A stretch of DNA of 10,190 nucleotides from Piscirickettsiaceae bacterium. Lineage in GTDB: Bacteria; Pseudomonadota; Gammaproteobacteria; PS1; Pseudothioglobaceae. The notes under the pieces were generated by a model. That model ran no database searches. It was not told where the DNA came from and saw nothing but the letters and a program-made list of their open reading frames with translations. The stretch is taken from contig DTVJ01000046.1 in NCBI GenBank assembly GCA_012963565.1, forward strand, positions 1 through 10,190, written 5' to 3'. The position numbers were made by a program, and so were the translations under genes. Shown one piece after another: positions 1 to 5,782 of this stretch (position 1 is its first letter; each line of letters starts with the position of its first letter).

Positions 1-35
1 TTACGGTAGCGACTAAGTGGGTGATTTCTTGCCAT
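1..35 (-). CDS. fusA: elongation factor G, 5' end only (partial)
   Basis: Only the first 11 codons lie in the window; on the minus strand they read M-A-R-N-H-P-L-S-R-Y-R, matching the usual EF-G start (M-A-R-x-x-P-x-x-R-Y-R). EF-G is the GTPase that moves tRNAs and mRNA through the ribosome after peptide bond formation. The start is supported by an AAGGA Shine-Dalgarno at 45-49, nine bases upstream. It is the third gene of an rpsL-rpsG-fusA order, the conserved str operon, 30 bases after rpsG, so co-transcription is expected. The identification rests on the short N-terminus plus this synteny; the GTPase motifs are outside the window. Confidence 0.9.
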   Translation of the reverse strand, partial: MARNHPLSRYR

Positions 36-65
36 TTTCTTAAATCCTTAAATCTAAATGTTCGA

Positions 66-533
66 TTACCAGCGGAAGTGAGCAAACGCTTTGTTTGCTT
101 CAGCCATTCTATGAGTATCTTCCTTCTTCTTGAATGCAGTACCACGGTTTTGAACCGCGTCCAATACTTCGCCTGCTAATCTAAGTTTCATACCTTTTTC
201 ACCACGCTTACGTGATGCTTCAATAATCCAACGCATGGCTAGGGCAATCTTACGCTCAGCTCTTACTTCAATTGGAACTTGGTATGTTGAACCACCAACA
301 CGGCGAGATTTAATCTCAACCATTGGTCCAATGTTATCTAGGGCTTGTTTGAATACTTCAATTGGTTCAGCGTTTCCTTTCGCTTCAATTGTATCTAACG
401 CATCATAAACAATCTTCTCAGCTACTGATTTTTTACCATCTAACATTAAGATGTTTACAAACTTAGCCAATACTAAATCGCCAAACTTTGGGTCTGGTAG
501 GATTTCTCTTTTCGGTGCGGATCTTCTTCTCAT
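66..533 (-). CDS. rpsG: 30S ribosomal protein S7
   Basis: This 155-residue basic protein is recognisable as bacterial S7 along its whole length, from the MRRRSA-K-R-x-I-L-P-D-P start, through V-N-x-L-M-x-D-G-K-K-S and R-R-V-G-G-x-x-Y-Q-V-P-x-E-V, to A-F-A-H-F-R-W at the C-terminus. S7 is a primary binder of the 3' domain of 16S rRNA; it organises the head of the small subunit and lies near the exit site. The length matches the short form of the family. It follows rpsL by 27 bases and precedes fusA by 30, all on one strand. A weak Shine-Dalgarno (AGAG at 541-544) lies seven bases before the ATG. In E. coli, S7 is the repressor of this operon, but the intergenic space here is too short for the known binding element. 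Confidence 0.98.
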   Translation of the reverse strand: MRRRSAPKREILPDPKFGDLVLAKFVNILMLDGKKSVAEKIVYDALDTIEAKGNAEPIEVFKQALDNIGPMVEIKSRRVGGSTYQVPIEVRAERKIALAMRWIIEASRKRGEKGMKLRLAGEVLDAVQNRGTAFKKKEDTHRMAEANKAFAHFRW

Positions 534-560
534 AGTGTTTCTCTTATTTTATATTTGTTG

Positions 561-935
561 TTATTTCTTCGGCTTCTTGGTACCGTACTTAGAACGGCCT
601 TGCATTCTGCCATCAACACCAACCGTGTCTAACGCACCACGAACTGTGTGGTAACGAACACCTGGTAAGTCTTTAACACGACCACCACGAATCAAAATGA
701 CCGAGTGCTCTTGTAGATTGTGGCCTTCACCGCCAATGTACGTTGTTACTTCAGCTGCGTTTGTTAGTCTGACACGAGCAACTTTACGCAATGCTGAGTT
801 AGGCTTTTTAGGTGTGGTTGTGTATACACGAGTACAAACGCCACGTTTTTGAGGGCAGCTGTCTAATGCTGGTACACCACTTTTAACAACTTTTTTCTTA
901 CGTGGGTTACGTACCAATTGGTTAACTGTTGACAT
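561..935 (-). CDS. rpsL: 30S ribosomal protein S12
   Basis: This is 124-residue S12, part of the decoding centre of the small subunit. The sequence has T-P-K-K-P-N-S-A-L-R-K (residues 41-51) and R-V-K-D-L-P-G-V-R-Y-H (86-96), the two loops that reach the A site. Both lysines whose replacement gives streptomycin resistance (K43 and K88, counting Met) are present, so the wild-type sensitive form is expected. D89 is the family's usual methylthiolation position. I chose the start at 933-935 because it begins M-S-T-V-N-Q-L-V-R like other S12 proteins and has GGAGA at 946-950 ten bases upstream. A longer in-frame start at 990-992 would add 19 non-conserved residues with no ribosome binding site. 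It is the first gene of the operon, with a strong promoter at 1021-1050. Confidence 0.98.
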   Translation of the reverse strand: MSTVNQLVRNPRKKKVVKSGVPALDSCPQKRGVCTRVYTTTPKKPNSALRKVARVRLTNAAEVTTYIGGEGHNLQEHSVILIRGGRVKDLPGVRYHTVRGALDTVGVDGRMQGRSKYGTKKPKK

Positions 936-1020
936 AAATACAATTTCTCCGAAATTCTCTAAATTAGTTTCAATATTAAAATCACCCGTCATTATTTTTT
1001 TGGGGGCAATAAAGAGGCAA

Positions 1021-1050
1021 ATTATACTGTGTAAGGAGTACTTATGTCAA
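1021..1050 (-). promoter_or_regulatory. sigma-70 promoter of the rpsL-rpsG-fusA operon
   Basis: On the minus strand there is a perfect -35 TTGACA (1045-1050), an 18-base spacer and a perfect -10 TATAAT (1021-1026). Transcription should begin near 1014, giving a leader of about 80 bases before rpsL. It lies only seven bases beyond the stop codon of the upstream phosphatase gene on the same strand, and no terminator separates them. Consensus hexamers this good fit a highly expressed ribosomal protein operon. Confidence 0.85.
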
Positions 1051-1056
1051 CAAGAT

Positions 1057-1542
1057 TTAGACTTTTTTTAACAAGGTTTCAAGCAAAAAAGCACTGGCAC
1101 GATTAAGCATCTCGAACACTTCGTCAAAGCGTCCTTCAAAATACGGATCAGGCACACTTTTCCCTTGGTTATTTGGAATGTTATCCAGCATTAAAGAAAG
1201 CTTATGTTGATGCTCATCTGGGCAGATGAATTGTAGATCGGCCAAATTCGAAGCATCCATGGCAAATATATAATCATAATGATAAAAATCACTCTCATGC
1301 ACTTGACGTCCTCGTTGATCGGATAGATCAACATTACATCTGTTGGCCGCTAATTGTGAGCGAGAATCTGGCTGGCTGCCAACATGATAGGCATGTGTGC
1401 CAGCAGAGTCTATTTCAAATAGATGCTCAACACCGTGTTTTTCTATTTGCGATCTAAAAGCGCCTTCAGCCGTTGGTGAGCGACATATATTACCCATGCA
1501 CACAAATAAAATTTTGATTTTTTCTTTACTCACAATCTTCAC
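1057..1542 (-). CDS. low-molecular-weight protein tyrosine phosphatase
   Basis: This 161-residue cytoplasmic enzyme hydrolyses phosphotyrosine via a phosphocysteine intermediate. The P-loop C15-M-G-N-I-C-R21-S-P-T-A-E supplies the nucleophile and the phosphate-binding arginine, and D132 in V-P-D-P-Y-F-E-G is the general acid. S46-A-G-T and the length are also typical. Related enzymes act on tyrosine kinases of exopolysaccharide export or on small phosphoproteins; no kinase or polysaccharide gene is nearby, so the substrate is unknown. The start is uncertain: the longest frame begins with GTG at 1540-1542, and a second GTG at 1531-1533 would remove three residues; neither has a clear Shine-Dalgarno. 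It is divergent from kdsD with 44 bases between them, and read-through from it could add to str operon transcription. Confidence 0.93.
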   Translation of the reverse strand: MKIVSKEKIKILFVCMGNICRSPTAEGAFRSQIEKHGVEHLFEIDSAGTHAYHVGSQPDSRSQLAANRCNVDLSDQRGRQVHESDFYHYDYIFAMDASNLADLQFICPDEHQHKLSLMLDNIPNNQGKSVPDPYFEGRFDEVFEMLNRASAFLLETLLKKV

Positions 1543-1566
1543 AAGTTAGTTAAAATCAAACATTAT
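1538..1566 (+). promoter_or_regulatory. probable promoter of kdsD
   Basis: TTCACA (1538-1543, five of six consensus bases) is separated by 17 bases from CATTAT (1561-1566, four of six). Transcription would begin near 1573, giving a leader of about 14 bases with no Shine-Dalgarno. The -10 shares five bases with the extended -10 of the opposite gene, so the two polymerases could not bind at once. The call is moderate because the -10 is imperfect. Confidence 0.35.
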
Positions 1567-1570
1567 ATCA
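1562..1570 (-). promoter_or_regulatory. extended -10 promoter of the tyrosine phosphatase gene
   Basis: On the minus strand the sequence is TGATATAAT, a consensus TATAAT preceded by the TG of an extended -10 element. No good -35 lies at the normal distance, which extended -10 promoters tolerate. Transcription would start near 1555, leaving a leader of about 12 bases before the first GTG. It overlaps the probable -10 of the divergent kdsD gene. Confidence 0.5.
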
Positions 1571-1586
1571 ACTAATCTTATTACCT

Positions 1587-2552
1587 ATGTCTAACTCACT
1601 CCTACAATCTGCCAAGGACGTTATTTTACTGGAAGCGCAAGCTGTGGAAGATTTAGCCAACCGTCTTGATGAGACCTTTATAAAAGCTTGCCAATTGATT
1701 CAAAATTGCCAAGGAAAAGTAATTCTAATTGGTATGGGTAAGTCTGGCCATATTGCTAATAAAATTGCGGCCACTTTTGCTTCTACTGGTACGCCTGCTT
1801 TTGCTGTACATCCTGGTGAGGCTGGGCACGGTGATTTAGGAATGATTACCGAAGGCGATGTGGTGATTGCCATTTCTTACTCAGGGGAATCTGATGAGAT
1901 CATGAACTTAGTACCGGTGATTAAGCGCCTAGGTGTGCCGATTATTAGCATGACTGGTAATGCCAACTCTTCAATCGGTGAAGCGTGTAATGTGCATCTT
2001 GATGTCAGTGTTGCAAAAGAAGCTTGCCCGCATAATCTAGCGCCCACCTCATCTACTACCGTTGCTCTAGCTATGGGAGATGCCCTGGCTGTGAGTTTAC
2101 TCACCGACAAGGGCTTTAGTCCTGATGATTTTGCTCGATCTCACCCGTCTGGTGCGCTCGGTAGACGGCTATTGACATTTGTTAAAAACATCATGAAAAC
2201 TGGTGATGAAATTCCGAGTGTTAGTGTTGATACCAAACTATTAGATGCACTATTGGTAATGAGTCAGAAGGCACTGGGCATGGTGCTGATTACTGATAAC
2301 GGCACACTACTGGGTATTTTTACCGATGGCGACCTTAGACGAGTATTAGAAAATCATAATGACATTCAAGGACTATCTATAAGTGATGTTATGACCCCTG
2401 ATTGTAAATCTATCTCAGCCGATAAACCGGCAGTAGTGGCAGTACAGATGATGGATGAATTTAATCTAAACTCACTCCCTGTGGTTGATAATAACAATCA
2501 AGTCGTTGGTGCAATCAATACGCACACTTTGATGCAAGCTAAGATCATCTAA
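1587..2552 (+). CDS. kdsD: arabinose-5-phosphate isomerase (KdsD/GutQ family)
   Basis: This 321-residue enzyme interconverts ribulose 5-phosphate and arabinose 5-phosphate, the first step toward Kdo, the inner-core sugar of lipopolysaccharide. The N-terminal SIS sugar-phosphate isomerase domain (about residues 35-190) has G49-M-G-K-S-G-H-I-A, H75-P-G-E-A-x-H81-G-D-L-G-M, S98-Y-S-G-E-S and A147-C-P-H-N-L-A-P-T-S-S-T. It ends in S-H186-P-S-G-A-L-G-R-R-L-L. Two CBS domains follow (about 200-258 and 266-321). The length is close to E. coli KdsD (328). The kdsC phosphatase that often follows is absent: the gene ends 12 bases from the convergent hupE-like gene. The ATG has no Shine-Dalgarno, but the frame upstream offers no better start. 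GutQ is a close paralogue; with no sorbitol genes nearby the Kdo role is preferred. Confidence 0.93.
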   Translation: MSNSLLQSAKDVILLEAQAVEDLANRLDETFIKACQLIQNCQGKVILIGMGKSGHIANKIAATFASTGTPAFAVHPGEAGHGDLGMITEGDVVIAISYSGESDEIMNLVPVIKRLGVPIISMTGNANSSIGEACNVHLDVSVAKEACPHNLAPTSSTTVALAMGDALAVSLLTDKGFSPDDFARSHPSGALGRRLLTFVKNIMKTGDEIPSVSVDTKLLDALLVMSQKALGMVLITDNGTLLGIFTDGDLRRVLENHNDIQGLSISDVMTPDCKSISADKPAVVAVQMMDEFNLNSLPVVDNNNQVVGAINTHTLMQAKII

Positions 2553-2564
2553 GGCATCTCTAAC

Positions 2565-3683
2565 CTAAACCATCAAGCGTTCAACACCCCACCATAAGCC
2601 AATCATGGCAATTAAGATCGATATAGGCACTATGGCTAATTGTCGATAATTAATTTGTAAAGCTCGTAGCGTTAATAATAATACTACTACACCACTCACA
2701 ATCACGATCTGTGCTAATTCAACGCCGACATTAAACCCAATTAAGGTGGTCAAAAAAGTCTCGGGCGCCATCTCAAACTCTTTTAGCATTGTGGCAAAAC
2801 CCAGGCCATGAATGAGTCCAAATAAAAATACAATAATACTCTTGCGTTTAATAGATTGTTTAATCAGTAAATTCTCAATCGCCACATAAGCAATAGAAAA
2901 GGCAATCAGTGGTTCAACAATTCTAGGGGATATCTCCACCATGCCATACATGGCCAAGCCAAGTGTTAGCGTATGCGCTAAGGTAAAGGTGGTTACCAAT
3001 AAAAGCAACTTACGCCATAATAATGAGGAGAGCGCCATACCGATAATAAACAAAATATGATCCCATCCTAGCGGAATAACATGGTCAAAACCAATGTCGG
3101 TGAATTGTAAAAATCGTTGCGTAGTACTGAGTGGTTCTGGATGATTAATGTCAATGATGCCACTGGGCTTACCATTCCGTAACCATTGCCACTGACTCCA
3201 ATTGTACTCATCTTTTTTAAACATTTGATAGCGCAGCGCGCTATCACCATACACTTTGCCATATTGCCATGAAAGTGTTTTTGGCCAATCTTTAAGTTGC
3301 GCAGAATAAGTGAGTATGGTTTTTCTCGGTCTTTTCTTGTAACCAACAATATCAATCTTAGATGACTTTAATGTTAAGTCTTGAACTTTACCATTGGTTG
3401 ATAATTGAATGCTATTTAAAAATTGCGATTCAAATGCTGTAAAACGTTCGCGTAAAATTTCTGGATCTAACGCTCGAAGCTCATCATACTGCGCAGAGTT
3501 AGGTGCGTCAGTGGTTTTCTTATATTGAGTACCAATACCTGTCATTGCCGCTTCAAGACTAAGATTAATCACTACTTCAACTTTTTTATCAGCGAAAATT
3601 GAGATCTCCACCAGGGCAGGTTTCACCACATCAGCTCTAGCAAAGCTAGCTAAACATAGCAATGCAAATAGGATTTTTTTCAT
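2565..3683 (-). CDS. HupE/UreJ-family membrane protein with periplasmic N-domain
   Basis: This 372-residue protein has a signal peptide (residues 1-17, likely cleavage at A-R-A/D) and a polar, probably periplasmic domain (about 18-195). The membrane half has about six or seven hydrophobic segments (205-222, 227-247, 255-273, 282-299, 312-338, 350-367). Conserved polar residues lie within this half: G-F-D-H201-V-I-P-L-G-W-D208-H209-I-L-F, T-L-A-H237-T-L-T-L, G-L-I-H292-G-L-G-F and N318-V-G-V-E-L-A-Q. This H-x(6)-D-H pattern and the long N-domain fit the HupE/UreJ_2 type, whose relatives are thought to be nickel/cobalt-type metal permeases; the true substrate is unknown. It lies directly downstream of soxB on the same strand, but an intrinsic terminator ends about 10 bases before its ATG. 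It has no Shine-Dalgarno. A link to metal supply for SoxB would be speculation. Confidence 0.85.
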   Translation of the reverse strand: MKKILFALLCLASFARADVVKPALVEISIFADKKVEVVINLSLEAAMTGIGTQYKKTTDAPNSAQYDELRALDPEILRERFTAFESQFLNSIQLSTNGKVQDLTLKSSKIDIVGYKKRPRKTILTYSAQLKDWPKTLSWQYGKVYGDSALRYQMFKKDEYNWSQWQWLRNGKPSGIIDINHPEPLSTTQRFLQFTDIGFDHVIPLGWDHILFIIGMALSSLLWRKLLLLVTTFTLAHTLTLGLAMYGMVEISPRIVEPLIAFSIAYVAIENLLIKQSIKRKSIIVFLFGLIHGLGFATMLKEFEMAPETFLTTLIGFNVGVELAQIVIVSGVVVLLLTLRALQINYRQLAIVPISILIAMIGLWWGVERLMV

Positions 3684-3689
3684 AAATAT

Positions 3690-3695
3690 ATTATA
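3690..3695 (-). promoter_or_regulatory. possible -10 box at the hupE-like gene
   Basis: On the minus strand a perfect TATAAT lies six bases before the ATG and merges with the T-tract of the soxB terminator. A start seven bases downstream would fall on the A of the ATG, giving a leaderless mRNA. No -35 match exists at 16-18 bases, where the terminator stem lies, so the alternative is expression by terminator read-through. Confidence 0.3.
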
Positions 3696-3721
3696 AAAAA
3701 AGCCCCGACTAGCGGGGCTTT
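3692..3721 (-). terminator. intrinsic terminator after soxB
   Basis: A nine-base-pair stem (3699-3707 with 3713-3721, core GCCCCG/CGGGGC) has a five-base loop. On the minus strand it is followed by a run of seven T. It lies 19 bases beyond the soxB stop. The opposite strand has a weaker T-rich tail, so it could act in both directions, but no plus-strand gene approaches it. Confidence 0.9.
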
Positions 3722-3740
3722 ATTATTAATCATCCGTTAT

Positions 3741-5630
3741 CTAAAGTAACTTTCCGGCATAATTTTCGATACCAGGATTGTTTTTCACGCCCTTAACAGT
3801 AGGGTGATTAACTTTAGTTAAATTAAGGTGCTTTTGCTTGCGCAGATAATCAGCAGCCACATCCCACATTAAACGACCATTACCGATACTACCAACTTGT
3901 GCCCAACCAGCCACTTTGTATGATTTGTTTGGATCGAGTGGCGTGCCATCATCATCTTTAACATTACTAATACGCTCACCTAAACCAGCAGCAGGATCAA
4001 TCGTATAATCTAGGCCACCCATACGCACCATATCACCACCTGATTGTAGGTATGGATCCTGTACAAATAGATTTTCAGCGATAGCTTCGAGTACTTCTAA
4101 CAACTGTGAGCCTTTCATTTCACTGACATAAGTTTCGCCATAGGTCATTGAAGTGTTAGTCATTAAATCTTCCATGGTAATTGTATCGCCTGCAAGTACT
4201 GAAGTACCCCAACGTACGCCCGCAGACATTGCAAAATCAGCATCATGCTCTTCACGTAACGAGTTAACCAATACTTGATCCCAAGTTCCCATAAAGTTAC
4301 CGCGACGATACAAGGTTTGCTCGGTTGTACATAATTTCTCAGTCAGAATCTCATCATAAGTTTTACCTAGTCTATCCTTATTATTCGACATGGCTGAACT
4401 ACGAGCCTCAACCACATTCTTATCGTACTTAGTATTACGCATCTTATCAATGAATGACACCATAGCAGCATCTGGCTTAATGAAGTTAGTCAAAATTGGT
4501 AGCATCTTATAATTGTAACCCACCATCTTATGGTCCTTAATCTCTAGATCCATCACACCAATATATTTACCTGAACAACCTGCGTTAGTCACGACTGTTA
4601 CACCACCAGCATTTTTAACTTCAATTGGTTTCGGCATGCCATCATGTGTATGGCCACCAAAAATTGCATCAATACCCACAACACGGGATGCCATCTTAAT
4701 ATCAACATCCATACCATTATGTGAAACTAAGATTACTGCATCAGGCTTCTCATTTTCACGAATATCCGCAACTAATTCACTCATCTCATCTTCACGTAGG
4801 CCGAATGACCAGTCTGGGAAGAAGTATTTTTGTGGATTAGCATTTGATGTTCTAGGGAAGGCCTGACCAATCACCGCAATACGATGTCCGCCCACATTTT
4901 TAATCACGTATGGCTTAAATGGCAGTCCTTCATCTTCATCAAATAAACCGTTACCATCGTATTTGTCAGTCATGGCGAAATATTCATCACCCATTAAAGC
5001 ATCTTCCATAATGCGTACATTTTGACCTAAGAAATCACCCTTGAAAAAGCCAATATTCTTTAAAACTTCTTCTTCTTTATAGGTAAATTCCCAATGACCT
5101 ACCATCACATCTACACCTAGAATATTACAGGCCTCAACCATATCTGCACCACGCGTCCAAAGTGAAGTACCCGAACCCTGCCAAGTATCGCCACCATCTA
5201 CGGTTAATGTGTTTTGTATACCACCGGCACTTTCACGCAACGAATCTAAAACTGTTTTAACTTGACCGTAACCACCGGTCTTACCGTATTTATTAGCTAA
5301 ATCTTCAAAGTTATTGTAAGTAAATGCATAGGCCTCAGGTGAGCCCGGCTTAACACCAATTTCCTTGAGTAGGTTGTTACCCACCACGTGTGGTAACTGG
5401 GCATAAGTATCGCCAAAGCCTAAATTAACATTAGGCTCACGAAAGTAATTTGGAAGTAGATTACCGTGTACATCAGTAACATGCAAAATACGCGCATTAC
5501 CAGTTTTAGGTACTTCGTACATATTTTCTTGGCCGAATAAACTATGTCTATTAGCATAACCTGTGCCAATTAAACCCGCTGCGGAGCCGGCGCCTAAAAT
5601 CTTAATGAAATCTCTACGTGTTAAAGCCAT
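3741..5630 (-). CDS. soxB: thiosulfohydrolase SoxB (dimanganese, Tat-exported)
   Basis: SoxB releases sulfate from the cysteine S-thiosulfonate carried on SoxY in the periplasmic thiosulfate-oxidising complex. The 629-residue protein starts with a twin-arginine signal (T-R5-R6-D-F-I-K and a short apolar stretch to about residue 22), so it is exported folded. The metallophosphoesterase domain supplies the two-manganese site: D53-V-H55-G-N, G-G-D148-T-W-Q-G, V-G-H179-W-E-F-T, S-H304-N-G-M-D and G-G-H327-T-H329-D-G-M-P. H-W-E-F-T distinguishes SoxB from ordinary 5'-nucleotidases, which have N-H-E-F there. The C-terminal 5'-nucleotidase-type domain covers about residues 410-590. AGGA at 5638-5641, seven bases before the ATG, supports the start. 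No soxXYZA or soxCD is in the window, so its partners must be elsewhere. It is divergent from murE across 152 bases. Confidence 0.97.
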   Translation of the reverse strand: MALTRRDFIKILGAGSAAGLIGTGYANRHSLFGQENMYEVPKTGNARILHVTDVHGNLLPNYFREPNVNLGFGDTYAQLPHVVGNNLLKEIGVKPGSPEAYAFTYNNFEDLANKYGKTGGYGQVKTVLDSLRESAGGIQNTLTVDGGDTWQGSGTSLWTRGADMVEACNILGVDVMVGHWEFTYKEEEVLKNIGFFKGDFLGQNVRIMEDALMGDEYFAMTDKYDGNGLFDEDEGLPFKPYVIKNVGGHRIAVIGQAFPRTSNANPQKYFFPDWSFGLREDEMSELVADIRENEKPDAVILVSHNGMDVDIKMASRVVGIDAIFGGHTHDGMPKPIEVKNAGGVTVVTNAGCSGKYIGVMDLEIKDHKMVGYNYKMLPILTNFIKPDAAMVSFIDKMRNTKYDKNVVEARSSAMSNNKDRLGKTYDEILTEKLCTTEQTLYRRGNFMGTWDQVLVNSLREEHDADFAMSAGVRWGTSVLAGDTITMEDLMTNTSMTYGETYVSEMKGSQLLEVLEAIAENLFVQDPYLQSGGDMVRMGGLDYTIDPAAGLGERISNVKDDDGTPLDPNKSYKVAGWAQVGSIGNGRLMWDVAADYLRKQKHLNLTKVNHPTVKGVKNNPGIENYAGKLL

Positions 5631-5663
5631 TGTATTTTCCTCGAGAGGTAATTTAAAGTGTGT

Positions 5664-5672
5664 ATTGTATCA
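5664..5672 (-). promoter_or_regulatory. probable extended -10 promoter of soxB
   Basis: The minus strand reads TGATACAAT: a five-of-six -10 box with the upstream TG. The -35 region is poor (TGCATA at 5687-5692, 17-base spacer), and an alternating TA stretch lies at 5681-5688. Transcription would start near 5657, leaving about 27 bases that contain the Shine-Dalgarno. A poor -35 could mean an activator is needed, but none is identified. Confidence 0.45.
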
Positions 5673-5707
5673 AGTCACGCTATATATATGCAGTTACTTC
5701 AATAAGA

Positions 5708-5745
5708 ATTGGTATCAACCTTAATTTATTTCAAATATTACCAAT
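5708..5745. repeat. inverted repeat in the soxB-murE intergenic region
   Basis: ATTGGTA (5708-5714) is repeated inverted as TACCAAT (5739-5745), with 24 bases between. It lies upstream of the probable soxB promoter and just upstream of the murE -10. The spacing of about three helical turns between centres could suit a dimeric regulator or two half-sites. Seven-base arms in AT-rich DNA can also arise by chance. Confidence 0.3.
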
Positions 5746-5770
5746 CAATCTTACTTTGTAATAAACCTCT

Positions 5771-5776
5771 TATAAT
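5771..5776 (+). promoter_or_regulatory. possible -10 box of murE
   Basis: A perfect TATAAT lies six bases before the murE ATG, which would put the transcription start on or beside the ATG. No convincing -35 is seen at 16-18 bases and there is no Shine-Dalgarno, which is consistent with a leaderless message. Confidence 0.45.
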
Positions 5777-5782
5777 ACTCAC

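Noticed and set aside
451..654. Plus-strand open frame opposite the rpsG-rpsL junction.
   Set aside because: It lies antisense to two certain ribosomal protein genes and has no promoter or ribosome binding site; its hydrophobic stretch comes from the AT-rich gap.
936..992. Longer S12 reading frame starting at 990-992.
   Set aside because: The 19 extra residues are not part of S12, there is no ribosome binding site before that ATG, and the start at 933-935 has GGAGA and the family N-terminus.
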